The notes under the pieces: generated by a model | Told to the model about the DNA's origin: nothing | The model's input: the letters and a program-made list of their open reading frames with translations, nothing else | Databases searched by the model: none | Assembly (NCBI GenBank): GCA_964433495.1 | Contig: CAYSRC010000045.1 | Span: 1 to 18,276 of the forward strand | Origin: CAYSRC01 sp964433495 | GTDB taxonomy: Bacteria > Bacillota > Clostridia > Oscillospirales > Ruminococcaceae | Direction of reading: 5' to 3' | Length of the DNA stretch: 18,276 nucleotides | Translations under genes and position numbers: made by a program | Part shown: positions 1 to 6,751 of the stretch, one piece after another | Numbering within the stretch: position 1 is the first letter of the stretch | How the letters are laid out: each line of letters begins with the position of its first letter

Positions 1-463
1 TGTAGCACACGCCGAGGACATTGCTGTGCGCGGTCGTGAAGTCAAGGCCGGTGTCGTAGATGAAGAAGAGGGTGTCGGGATAGTCGCCCGCATTCTCCTC
101 GATGGTGGTGTTGCCCATGTAGTCGGTGTCGTTGCCGACGATGATCATGTCATAGTTGCCGTCCATCGCGCGAAGGATGGAGGCGGCCAAAGCGTCCTTG
201 TTGTCGCCGTACTCGGTCACGGTGTACTCGACGCCCAGCTCTTCCTGCGCCTGCCGGCAGCCCGCGTCCGCCGCGTCGGCGAACGAGTTGTCACCGAGAC
301 GCCCGACGACCATATGTATCCTTATCTTGTCGTCGCCGTTGTTGTCATCGCCGCCCTGATTGCCGCCGCCCTGGTTGTCGTCGGCGGGCTCGTTTCCGCC
401 ACCGCACGCAACAAGCGAGAACACCATGGCGAGAACAAGCAAAAGTGTCAAAAGCTTTTTCAT
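1..463 (-). CDS. BMP-family ABC transporter substrate-binding lipoprotein (partial, 3' end outside window)
   Basis: Start of an extracytoplasmic substrate-binding lipoprotein of the basic membrane protein (BMP/Med/PnrA-like) family, whose members bind nucleosides and related ligands for an ABC importer. About 154 residues are visible. Residues 1-20 form a lipoprotein signal peptide with lipobox LVAC and Cys20 as the lipidation site. A Gly/Asn/Asp-rich linker to about residue 45 follows, then the mature fold begins with IRIHMVVGRLGDNSFADAA, close to the GD-x-SF-D motif of BMP proteins. The next parts (AQEELGVEY, DYDMIIVGND-like stretches) fit the alternating beta/alpha lobe. The ATG at 463 has a GGAGGT ribosome site 8 bases upstream. 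No transporter ATPase or permease of the matching type (nucleoside/ribose) is in the window, so the ligand cannot be inferred from neighbours. The BMP call rests on motif recognition over a partial protein; a ribose-type periplasmic binding protein is the alternative. Confidence 0.82.
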   Translation of the reverse strand, partial: MKKLLTLLLVLAMVFSLVACGGGNEPADDNQGGGNQGGDDNNGDDKIRIHMVVGRLGDNSFADAADAGCRQAQEELGVEYTVTEYGDNKDALAASILRAMDGNYDMIIVGNDTDYMGNTTIEENAGDYPDTLFFIYDTGLDFTTAHSNVLGVCY

Positions 464-492
464 CAAACAGACCTCCGTATTTTTTGCCGAAC

Positions 493-529
493 GCATCACT
501 GCGGATGCAGGCCGCCGTATCCCGCGGCC
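493..529 (-). other. Two small hairpins in the BMP gene leader
   Basis: The roughly 65-base leader between promoter and start codon can form two stems: GGCCGC (524-529 with 510-515) and GCATC/GATGC (504-508 with 493-497). They are short, and neither looks like a known riboswitch. Seen directly; function unknown. Confidence 0.35.
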
Positions 530-536
530 TTGATAA

Positions 537-566
537 ATTATAGTCCTTTTGCCGACACTTTGTCAA
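537..566 (-). promoter_or_regulatory. Vegetative promoter of the BMP lipoprotein gene
   Basis: On the minus strand TTGACA (561-566) is separated by 18 bases from TATAAT (537-542), both perfect matches to the housekeeping consensus. They lie about 75 bases upstream of the start codon at 463, in the AT-rich part of the intergenic stretch. Confidence 0.85.
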
Positions 567-617
567 CTTTATTTTGTAAAACGGTTGAAATTTTGAGGAA
601 TTTTGCCGATATTCTCC

Positions 618-647
618 GCATATCGCGTGTTCTTCGGGCATATCGCG
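618..647. repeat. Two direct GCATATCGCG boxes upstream of the BMP promoter
   Basis: GCATATCGCG occurs at 618-627 and again at 638-647, a period of exactly 20 bases (about two helical turns), some 50-80 bases upstream of the -35 box. A related GCCGATATTC lies at 605-614. This could be an activator binding region, but no regulator is linked to it. The rest of the 464-774 gap is GC-rich and shows only a weak hairpin near 693-707, with no T-run that would make a convincing terminator for the ABC operon ending at 775. Confidence 0.35.
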
Positions 648-774
648 GCAGCGCAGGTTCAAAGCTCCCTTTTGCGCGGGCCCGTTTTCTCGGCGGGCGC
701 TCTGCGCCGCGAACGGCCGGCTCGCCCGCAACCCCCGTTTAAACCGGCCGCCCGACCCCGTCAACCGCACGCTG

Positions 775-1383
775 TCAATACTCCTTTTTTCTCACGATCG
801 CGATCGAAACCGGCAGCGACACGGCGAACAGCGCGGCGGCCGCGGCCGAAACCATCGGCAGCGTGATCTTTCCTGCGAACGCGGGCGTCTCCCCGCCCGA
901 CGCCAAGGGATAAAAGACGACAAACACCGCGAACATGAGCCCGATAAACAGCAAGCGCGCCCGCTCGGCCCCGAATCGGAACACGAACGGCAGCATCACC
1001 GCGTTGACGAAGAGCGGGACCGCCGCAAAACCAAAAAGCATCTCAAACCCGTCCGCATCCCCCAGCAGAGCGTTCACCGTGATGCCGAACAGGGCGCACA
1101 GCGCGCTTACGATCAGCGTCAGCAGATAGCGCTCGCCCGCAATTGCGGCGCGGCTCACGGGCAGGGCGGGGCAAAAGCCCTCCCAGCGGGACTGCGCGTC
1201 GAGCGAGGCACAGGTGAGGGGGATCATAACCGGGAATACCTCGAGAATCCCCATCAGAAAACCGCCCGCGAACTCGCCGCTGCCCGATGTCGCCGATATA
1301 AGGGTAAAGAAACCGACCATCAGCAGATATATCTTGACCTGCGAGCGGATAATCAGCATGTCCTTCACAAGCAAGCCCTTCAT
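775..1383 (-). CDS. ABC-2 type permease subunit
   Basis: Integral membrane subunit of a two-component ABC transporter, 202 residues. It begins MKGLLVKDMLIIRSQ, a common opening of ABC-2 permeases in which a short cytoplasmic helix precedes the first membrane span. About six hydrophobic segments follow, including IYLLMVGFFTLISA, VFPVMIPLTCASL, a long span around LLTLIVSALCALFGITVNALL, and a last one before the charged end VRKKEY. ABC2_membrane_5-like proteins have this size. The ATG at 1383 has a GGAGGT site 8 bases upstream and sits one base after the stop of the ATPase gene (1385), so the two are translationally coupled. The pairing of a YtrA-type GntR regulator, ATPase and small permease is typical of Firmicutes exporters that respond to cell-envelope stress or antibiotics; the actual substrate is unknown. 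Confidence 0.85.
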   Translation of the reverse strand: MKGLLVKDMLIIRSQVKIYLLMVGFFTLISATSGSGEFAGGFLMGILEVFPVMIPLTCASLDAQSRWEGFCPALPVSRAAIAGERYLLTLIVSALCALFGITVNALLGDADGFEMLFGFAAVPLFVNAVMLPFVFRFGAERARLLFIGLMFAVFVVFYPLASGGETPAFAGKITLPMVSAAAAALFAVSLPVSIAIVRKKEY

Positions 1384-1384
1384 G

Positions 1385-2236
1385 CTACAGCACCTCCGAT
1401 TTCGCGATATAAAGCATGATGTCCTCAAGGCCCGCGGGATCCCACACGACCCCCTGCGGGACGTCCCTTCGCTCGAGCAGCGCCTCGACGCCGAAGCTTC
1501 CGCGCCGAAAGCCCATCGCGAGGGCTCGGTTGAAGCTCTCAAACTGCGCTGCGGTGAACTTCGCCACCGCAAAGCGGACGGCGAGGTCGTCCTCGGCCCC
1601 CGTCAGCACCACCCTGCCCCTGTGCAGAAAGGTCACATAGTCGCACACCTTCTCGAGGTCGCTGAGGATGTGGGAGGAGATCAGCACGCTGCGCTCGCCG
1701 TCGAGGCAGTAGTCGCGCAGGATGTCGAGTATCTCGTCCCGCACAACGGGGTCGAGCCCCGACGTCGCCTCGTCCAGAATGAGCAGCCGGCTGTCGTGCC
1801 CCAGCGCCGCCGCTATCGACACCTTCATGCGCATCCCGCGCGAAAGATCCTTGAGCTTTTTGCGGCGCGGCAGCTCGAACAGGTCGACATAGCCGTCAAA
1901 GCGCGCCCCGTCAAAGGTCTTGTAAAAGCTGCGCATCATCAGGCGGATGTCGCCCACCGTCAGACAGTCCGCAAACAGGTTTTCGTCGGTCACAACGCCG
2001 AGCTGTTCCTTGACCTCGGCGCAGGGGGACGTGCGCCCCAGCACCTCTATCTCTCCGCCGTCCGGAAAACGAAGGCCCAAAATAAGGCGGATGACGGTGC
2101 TCTTGCCCGCGCCGTTCTCCCCCACAAGCCCCATGATGCAGCCGGGCTTTATCGAAAAGCTCACGTCGCTCAGCGCAAAATCGCCGTAGTTTTTGGTAAG
2201 CCCTCTCACCGAAAGGGCGTCAGTTGTCGTCGCCAT
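1385..2236 (-). CDS. ABC transporter ATP-binding protein (ABC-2 exporter type)
   Basis: Cytoplasmic ATPase that powers the permease encoded just downstream; 283 residues. Walker A GENGAGKST is at residues 39-47, followed by a Q-loop region, a signature LSRGM (the usual variant of LSGGQ in ABC-2 exporter ATPases), Walker B LLILDEATSGLD, and an H-loop in LISSHI. The last 70 or so residues form the extra C-terminal domain seen in many drug or lantibiotic exporter ATPases (CcmA/YtrB-like). The ATG at 2236 lies inside the end of the upstream regulator gene (17-base overlap), with only a weak ribosome site, so translation is probably coupled. Family assignment is firm; substrate is not known. Confidence 0.92.
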   Translation of the reverse strand: MATTTDALSVRGLTKNYGDFALSDVSFSIKPGCIMGLVGENGAGKSTVIRLILGLRFPDGGEIEVLGRTSPCAEVKEQLGVVTDENLFADCLTVGDIRLMMRSFYKTFDGARFDGYVDLFELPRRKKLKDLSRGMRMKVSIAAALGHDSRLLILDEATSGLDPVVRDEILDILRDYCLDGERSVLISSHILSDLEKVCDYVTFLHRGRVVLTGAEDDLAVRFAVAKFTAAQFESFNRALAMGFRRGSFGVEALLERRDVPQGVVWDPAGLEDIMLYIAKSEVL

Positions 2237-2597
2237 ATGCCGTTTTTACCATCTCGCACAGCTCGGGCGCGGTTATCCCGCCGCTTTTGGCGAGCACGAC
2301 CGCCTCGTCGATGCAGCCCTCGATCCGTCTGAGATGCTCCTCCCGTATCAGGTTTTTGTCCGCGGGCGCGACAAAGCTTCCGCGGCCGGTCATCGAGATG
2401 ATGTACCCGTCCCGCTCAAGCTCCTCGTATGCCCTTTTTGTGGTTATCACGCTTATGCGAAGCTCGTTTGCGAGCAGCCGCATCGAGGGAAGGGCGTCCC
2501 CCTCCCTGAGCTCGCCCGAGGCGATCAGCGCTTTTATCTGCCTCGTTATCTGCTCGTAAATCGGCACCCCGCCGCGATTGCTTATAACGATATCCAC
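2220..2597 (-). CDS. GntR-family transcriptional regulator (YtrA subfamily)
   Basis: Short GntR regulator of 125 residues, as in the YtrA group, which has a winged helix-turn-helix and a minimal C-terminal helix pair rather than a ligand-binding domain. The winged-helix part includes PIYEQITRQIKALIASGEL, then LREGDALPSMRLLANELRIS (the recognition region), and TTKRAYEELERDGYI with the wing GRGSFV. The GTG at 2597 is chosen because GGAGGG lies 5 bases upstream and the protein then starts VDIVISNRGGVPIYEQ, as relatives do; longer readings to 2696 would run through the promoter and operator. It is first in an operon with the ABC ATPase and permease, and likely represses that operon through the palindrome at 2614-2642. 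Confidence 0.92.
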   Translation of the reverse strand: MDIVISNRGGVPIYEQITRQIKALIASGELREGDALPSMRLLANELRISVITTKRAYEELERDGYIISMTGRGSFVAPADKNLIREEHLRRIEGCIDEAVVLAKSGGITAPELCEMVKTAYGDDN

Positions 2598-2613
2598 GGT
2601 GGCCCTCCATGTG

Positions 2614-2642
2614 ATATTGTATATATTGATTATATACAATAT
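2614..2642. promoter_or_regulatory. Operator-like palindrome for the GntR regulator
   Basis: A perfect 12-base inverted repeat, ATATTGTATATA (2614-2625) and TATATACAATAT (2631-2642), with a 5-base centre. It overlaps the -10 box of the operon promoter and lies 17 bases upstream of the regulator start codon. Members of the YtrA subfamily are known to bind AT-rich palindromes of this general kind in their own promoters; the specific pairing here is inferred. Confidence 0.75.
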
Positions 2643-2657
2643 TTCACCCGATTGCAA
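2629..2657 (-). promoter_or_regulatory. Promoter of the GntR-ABC operon
   Basis: Minus strand TTGCAA (2652-2657), 17-base spacer, TATAAT (2629-2634). The -10 lies inside the palindrome, so regulator binding should block polymerase. Confidence 0.82.
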
Positions 2658-2710
2658 TACCCCTGCGGGATTTTTTAAAAAAACCTTCCGCCGCAAAAAC
2701 GGCGAATAAT

Positions 2711-2725
2711 ATATTGTATACTATA
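2711..2725. promoter_or_regulatory. Possible second, degenerate operator site
   Basis: ATATTGTATA (2711-2720) repeats the half-site of the palindrome 90 bases away and continues into an imperfect dyad centred on GTATAC (10 of 12 positions of ATTGTATACTAT symmetric). It may be an auxiliary binding site; similarity only. Confidence 0.4.
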
Positions 2726-2803
2726 GTCGGCCATGCCTGTTCCGTGCAGGGTGCGCGCCGCGCGAAGCGGTTTTAAAGGGCGTCCTTCGGGCGCGCCCGC
2801 GGC

Positions 2804-2839
2804 GGGAGGCGTCGCCGAAGCGGACCCTCCCCTTTTTTT
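2804..2839 (+). terminator. Terminator-like hairpin with T-run, no obvious parent gene
   Basis: GGGAGG (2804-2809) pairs with CCTCCC (2826-2831); GTC/GAC inside lengthens the stem, and CTTTTTTT follows at 2832-2839. It reads on the plus strand, upstream of the copA promoter, although the nearest upstream gene is on the minus strand. It may insulate copA from stray transcription. The rest of the 2598-3049 gap holds the regulator promoter, operator sites, the copA promoter and a structured leader. Confidence 0.5.
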
Positions 2840-2886
2840 GCGGCAGGGGCGCGCCCGAAAAAATTCTCAAGCGGCGCGGCGGCCTG

Positions 2887-2915
2887 TTGACAAAACTATA
2901 CCGAAAAAGTATAAT
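2887..2915 (+). promoter_or_regulatory. Promoter of copA
   Basis: TTGACA (2887-2892), 17-base spacer, TATAAT (2910-2915): a perfect consensus promoter. An imperfect dyad, ACTATAC (2895-2901) and GTATAAT (2909-2915), spans the spacer and -10 and might be an operator. No CopY-type TACANNTGTA, CsoR-type or CueR-type box was recognised. Confidence 0.88.
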
Positions 2916-2933
2916 TAGCTGCGTGAGCGCACC

Positions 2934-2987
2934 GCGGCCGGGTGGCAGATGCCCCGGGCTCTGCGGCCGCCGCGCGAAAACAGCGCG
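2934..2987 (+). other. Structured 5' leader of copA
   Basis: Within the roughly 130-base leader, GCGGCC (2934-2939) pairs with GGCCGC (2965-2970), extended by GCAG (2945-2948) with CTGC (2961-2964). A second stem, CGCGC (2971-2975) with GCGCG (2983-2987), follows. No T-run follows, so it is not an attenuator of the usual kind. It may affect mRNA stability. Confidence 0.4.
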
Positions 2988-3049
2988 AAACACAAAAGAC
3001 GATACCGAACCCAAACCACATACCATACCAAATGAGGAGCGAATGAAAC

Positions 3050-5308
3050 ATGACCACCGAAACCGCCACAGTTAAAGGGATGAGCTGCGCCGCCTGCTCG
3101 GCGGGCGTCGAGCGCGCGGTGGGGCGGCTGCCGTTTGTGCAGGGCGTCTCGGTCAACCTGACCACCGAGCGGATGACGGTCAGCTTTGACGAGCGCGGCG
3201 GCACTATGGACGACATCTCCGCCGCGATAACACGCGCGGGCTTCAAGATGGTCCCGCGCGAAAACGAGGTCTCGGCGCGGGAGCGCATGCGCGAGCAGGA
3301 CGACGAGCTGCGGGAGAAAAAGCACAGGCTCATCGCCGCCGTCCTCTTCACCGCGCCGCTGTTCTACATCGCCATGGCGCACATGATCTCCTTTGTGCGC
3401 CTGCCCTACCCCGCCTTTCTCGAGCCCATGCAGCACCCCCTCGCGTTCGCGCTCACCCAGCTTGCGCTCGCCGTGCCGGTGATGATCTGCGGGCGCAGCT
3501 TCTACATCGACGGCTACCGCCTGCTGTTTGCGGGCCATCCCAACATGGACACCCTTGTGGCTGTGGGCACAAGCGCCGCCTTTGTGTACAGCATGTGGTC
3601 GCTTGCGCGCATAATCGGCGGGGACACCTCCGCCGCAATGGACATGTATTTTGAGTCGTGCGCGATGATCATCACCCTCGTCATGGTGGGCAAGTATATG
3701 GAGGCGCGCGCCAAAAAGAAGACGCGCGGCGCGATAGCCAAGCTGTACGACCTCGCCCCGCCGACGGCCCTTGTCGAGCGGGACGGCGAGACGGTCGAGA
3801 TCCCCGCGGGCGAGCTCGCGCTCGGCGACATCATGATAATCAAACCGGGCGCAAAGGTGCCCGCCGACGGCGTGGTGGTCGAGGGCGCGTCGTCGATTGA
3901 CGAGTCGATGCTGACGGGCGAGAGCATGCCCGTCGAGCGCACGGTCGGCGACAACGTCGTGGGCGCGACGATCAACAAAAACGGGGCGCTCAAGGTCAAG
4001 GTCACAAGGCTCGGCGAGGACAGCGCCCTCGCGGGCATCATCCGCCTCGTCGAGGAGGCGCAGGGCGGCAAGGCGCCCATCGCCAAGCTCGCCGACGTCG
4101 TGGCGGGCTACTTCGTGCCCGCTGCCATCGCGATTGCGGTCGTCGCGGCCGCGGTTTGGCTCATCGCGGGCAAGGACATCTCGTTCGCGCTGCGGGTGTT
4201 TGTGTCGGTGCTCGTCATCGCCTGTCCCTGCGCGCTCGGCCTCGCGACGCCGACGGCCGTCATGGTCGGCACGGGCAAGGGCGCGGCAAACGGCATCCTG
4301 TTTAAAAACGGCGAGGCGCTCGAGACCGTGCGCTATGTCGACACCGTCATGTTTGACAAGACGGGCACCATCACCGAGGGCAAGCCCGTCGTCACCGACA
4401 TCCTGTGCGCCGGGGGCATCGGCGAGGATGACCTTTTGGCCCTCGCCGCGTCGGCAGAGAGCATGGCCGAGCACCCGCTCGGCGACGCGGTAAGGGCCGA
4501 GGCGACCGCGCGGGGCCTTGCGCTGCCCGAGAGCAGCGGCTTTGAGGCGCTGCCCGGGCACGGCATCCGGGTCACGGTGGGCGGCGAGGAGGTTTTGGCG
4601 GGCAACCTCGCGCTCATGGATGAAAACGGCGTCGATGTCTCCGACTTTAAGGCCGCGTCCGAGGGGCTGTCCGAGCAGGCCAAGACGCCCATGTACTTTG
4701 CGCGCGCGGGCCGGCTGTGCGGCATCATCGCGGTCGCGGACACGGTGAAGAAGGGCAGTGCCGAGGCGATAGCAGAGCTTAAAGGCATGGGGCTTCACAC
4801 CGTCATGATAACGGGCGACAACAAAAAAACCGCCGACGTCATCGCGGCCGCGGTGGGCATCGACGAGACGATCGCCGAGGTGCTGCCCGCCGACAAGCAG
4901 TCGCACGTCGAGCGCGCGATGAAGGCGGGCATAAAGGTCGCGATGGTGGGCGACGGGATAAACGATGCGCCCGCCCTCGCCATGGCCGACGTCGGCATCG
5001 CCATCGGCACCGGCACCGACGTCGCCATCGAGAGCGCCGACGTGGTGCTCATGGGCAGCTCGCTCTCGGGGGTCGCGTCGGCGATATACCTCTCGCGCGC
5101 GGTCATACGCAACATCAAGCAAAACCTGTTCTGGGCGTTCTGCTACAACAGCATCGGCATCCCGGTGGCGGCGGGCCTGTTGTACGCGTTCGGCGGCCCG
5201 CTGCTGAGCCCCGTCATCGGCGCGGCGGCGATGTCGCTGTCGTCGGTGAGCGTCGTCTCCAACGCGCTGCGGCTCAACTTTTTAAACCTCGAGCACAAAA
5301 AGCGCTGA
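3050..5308 (+). CDS. copA: Cu(I)-exporting P1B-type ATPase
   Basis: Membrane ATPase that pumps monovalent copper out of the cytoplasm, 752 residues, in the normal range for one-domain CopA proteins. It has one N-terminal heavy-metal-associated domain with GMSCAAC (metal ligands Cys13 and Cys16), then eight predicted membrane helices. The transport motif CPC is at residues 392-394 (VIACPCALGLATPT), the phosphorylated Asp436 is in DKTGTITEGKP, the nucleotide-binding HP motif is in AEHPLGDAV, and the hinge GDGIND is at 634-639. The last helices carry YNSIG and MSLSSVSVVSNALRL, matching the Asn/Tyr and Met/Ser copper ligands that mark Cu+ pumps rather than Zn/Cd ones. The ATG at 3050 has GAGGAG 10 bases upstream. 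The gene has its own promoter, and copZ follows about 300 bases later. Silver export is likely as well, by family behaviour. Confidence 0.96.
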   Translation: MTTETATVKGMSCAACSAGVERAVGRLPFVQGVSVNLTTERMTVSFDERGGTMDDISAAITRAGFKMVPRENEVSARERMREQDDELREKKHRLIAAVLFTAPLFYIAMAHMISFVRLPYPAFLEPMQHPLAFALTQLALAVPVMICGRSFYIDGYRLLFAGHPNMDTLVAVGTSAAFVYSMWSLARIIGGDTSAAMDMYFESCAMIITLVMVGKYMEARAKKKTRGAIAKLYDLAPPTALVERDGETVEIPAGELALGDIMIIKPGAKVPADGVVVEGASSIDESMLTGESMPVERTVGDNVVGATINKNGALKVKVTRLGEDSALAGIIRLVEEAQGGKAPIAKLADVVAGYFVPAAIAIAVVAAAVWLIAGKDISFALRVFVSVLVIACPCALGLATPTAVMVGTGKGAANGILFKNGEALETVRYVDTVMFDKTGTITEGKPVVTDILCAGGIGEDDLLALAASAESMAEHPLGDAVRAEATARGLALPESSGFEALPGHGIRVTVGGEEVLAGNLALMDENGVDVSDFKAASEGLSEQAKTPMYFARAGRLCGIIAVADTVKKGSAEAIAELKGMGLHTVMITGDNKKTADVIAAAVGIDETIAEVLPADKQSHVERAMKAGIKVAMVGDGINDAPALAMADVGIAIGTGTDVAIESADVVLMGSSLSGVASAIYLSRAVIRNIKQNLFWAFCYNSIGIPVAAGLLYAFGGPLLSPVIGAAAMSLSSVSVVSNALRLNFLNLEHKKR

Positions 5309-5430
5309 CACGGTCCCGATATCCCCGTCGGGCGGTCGCGCGCGGCGCAAGGGACGCGGGTTGCGTCCTGCCGGGACAAACGCGCAGTTAAAAAAGGACA
5401 GGCGGCTTCGGCTTCTTAAACGCACGGCCC

Positions 5431-5523
5431 AAAAGGCGCGAACCGCCCTGCGGCGCTGTCAAAAGGCGCGGCGCCTCGGCCCGAAAAATGTGCGCGGCGT
5501 CTTGATTTCAAGGTGTCAAAAGG
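5431..5523 (+). repeat. Repeated AAAAGG boxes between copA and copZ
   Basis: AAAAGGCGCG occurs at 5431-5440 and 5461-5470, and TGTCAAAAGG at 5457-5466 and 5514-5523, the last inside the copZ promoter spacer. A small hairpin GGACGC/GCGTCC (5352-5368) lies nearer copA, but no T-rich terminator was found. The 5309-5603 stretch has no supported gene. Confidence 0.4.
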
Positions 5524-5532
5524 GTGTATAAT
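5502..5532 (+). promoter_or_regulatory. Promoter of copZ
   Basis: TATAAT (5527-5532) with TTGATT (5502-5507) 19 bases upstream. The long spacer is unusual for a plain promoter and is the geometry of MerR/CueR-type activated promoters, although no clear dyad fills the spacer. It shows that copZ can be expressed apart from copA. Confidence 0.65.
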
Positions 5533-5603
5533 ATATCTGTAGAAGGCGGGCGTCACAGGACAGCCCGTCGGCATCGCTTAAACTGAAAAAGGGAGAGTAA
5601 ATC

Positions 5604-5810
5604 ATGACAAAGAACATCAAGATCGAGGGCATGGCGTGCGGTCACTGCACCGCGAGGGTCAAGGCGGCGCTCGAGGCGCTGGACGGGGTCAGATCGGCCG
5701 AGGTGTCGCTTGAAAACAAGTGTGCCGACGTCGAGTATGACGAAAACACCGTCGGCGAGGCCGAGCTGTTTGACGCGGTCGAGGCGACCGGCTTTGACGT
5801 CGTAAAATAG
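5604..5810 (+). CDS. copZ: Copper chaperone, heavy-metal-associated domain protein
   Basis: Small cytosolic metallochaperone of 68 residues, consisting of one heavy-metal-associated (HMA) domain of ferredoxin-like fold. The metal site is GMACGHC at residues 9-15, with two cysteines; GMACGHC rather than GMTCxxC is a frequent variant in clostridial CopZ. The order KIEGMACGHCTARVKAALEAL, VEYDENTVGEAELFDAVEATGFDV matches the beta-alpha-beta-beta-alpha-beta pattern over the whole length. It should carry Cu(I) to the N-terminal domain of the CopA pump encoded upstream. The ATG at 5604 has GGGAG about 8 bases upstream. Its stop is two bases before the next start, so it is in an operon with the methyltransferase gene. 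Confidence 0.93.
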   Translation: MTKNIKIEGMACGHCTARVKAALEALDGVRSAEVSLENKCADVEYDENTVGEAELFDAVEATGFDVVK

Positions 5811-5812
5811 CC

Positions 5813-6544
5813 GTGTTGTCGCTATACGACAGCGAGCGCTTTTTTGAAAAATACGCCGGAATGGCGCGCTCAAGGCTGGGCCTTGCGGGCGCGGGCGAGT
5901 GGCCCGCGCTCAAAAAGCTGCTGCCCGACTTCGGCGGCGCGCGGGTGCTCGACCTCGGCTGCGGGTACGGCTGGCACTGCGCCTATGCCGCGCGGCAGGG
6001 GGCAAAGAGCGTCGTCGGCGTCGACGGCTCGCACAGGATGATCGAGCGGGCGCGCGGGATAAACGCCCACGCCGCAATCGAATACCGCGTCGCCGACATC
6101 GTGTCACTGCGCTTTGACGAAAACAGCTTTGACGCTGTCATCAGCTCGCTTGTGCTGCACTACCTCGAGGACATCGGCCCGCTGTTTCGCCGCGTCTTTT
6201 CATGGCTGCGCGCGGGCGGTCGGTTTGTGTTCACCGTCGAGCACCCTGTCTTCACCGCAGAGGGGTCACAGCAGTGGGTGCTGGACGAGCGCGGGCAGAT
6301 CACCCACTTCCCCGTCGACAACTACTACCTCGAGGGGAGGCGGGAGGCGGTGTTTTTGGGCGAACGGGTCGTGAAGCACCACCGAACGCTCACCACCTAT
6401 TTCAGGGCGCTCACGGGCGCGGGCTTTGCGGTGCGCGACCTTGTCGAGCCCGCCCCGCCCGAGGACATGCTCGAGCAGCCCGGCATGCGGGACGAGCTGA
6501 GAAGACCGATGATGCTGATATTCTCCGCAGAGAAGCCCGGCTGA
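5813..6544 (+). CDS. Class I SAM-dependent methyltransferase
   Basis: Cytosolic methyltransferase of 243 residues with a Rossmann-type fold. Motif I, VLDLGCGYGWHCAYA, starts at residue 45, followed by the acidic loop end VVGVDGS (ribose contact), YRVADI (motif II region) and FDAVISSLVLHYLED (motif IV region). The last third (VEHPVFTAEG, DNYYLEG, HHRTLTTYFRALTGAGF) is characteristic of a widespread UbiE/Methyltransf_11-like family of unknown substrate. Start: GTG at 5813, or TTG at 5816. Both keep the N-terminal YDSERFFEKYAGMARS that the family shares, whereas the ATG at 5861 would lose it. There is no clear ribosome site, and only two bases separate it from the copZ stop, so coupled translation is likely. 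Its link to copper is by position only; substrate unknown. Confidence 0.88.
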   Translation: MLSLYDSERFFEKYAGMARSRLGLAGAGEWPALKKLLPDFGGARVLDLGCGYGWHCAYAARQGAKSVVGVDGSHRMIERARGINAHAAIEYRVADIVSLRFDENSFDAVISSLVLHYLEDIGPLFRRVFSWLRAGGRFVFTVEHPVFTAEGSQQWVLDERGQITHFPVDNYYLEGRREAVFLGERVVKHHRTLTTYFRALTGAGFAVRDLVEPAPPEDMLEQPGMRDELRRPMMLIFSAEKPG

Positions 6545-6631
6545 GCGGTTTTGTTTTTAAGCCCCGCGGCGGGCCTGACGATATCCCGCAAAGGCGGGGA
6601 CGGCCGGGCAAACATAAGCAACACAAAAAGA

Positions 6632-6657
6632 CCTGTGAGCGATCACAGGCCTTTTTT
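6632..6657 (+). terminator. Terminator of the copZ-methyltransferase operon, probably bidirectional
   Basis: Perfect stem CCTGTGA (6632-6638) and TCACAGG (6643-6649) with loop GCGA, followed by CCTTTTTT. AAAAAG precedes the stem, so the minus-strand reading also has a T-run and could stop the amino-acid transporter transcript that arrives from the other side. Confidence 0.88.
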
Positions 6658-6751
6658 GCGCGGTTTGCGCCGTTTATCGTCTATTTTATGCTGGGCTCTT
6701 TCTCCGCATCCGAGCCGTCCTCTGACCCGTTGGCGCAAGGGGGGTGGAACG

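Noticed and set aside
3043..3075. Ten-codon His-rich frame (MKHDHRNRHS) overlapping the copA start
   Set aside because: Tempting as a copper-sensing leader peptide, but its ATG is only three bases from GAGGAG, and the sequence is just the copA start read in another frame.
2915..5122. Long minus-strand open frame (735 codons) opposite copA
   Set aside because: Composition is His/Arg/Ala/Asp-rich with no known motif; it is the antisense shadow of copA, common in GC-rich genes, and copA has full motif support.
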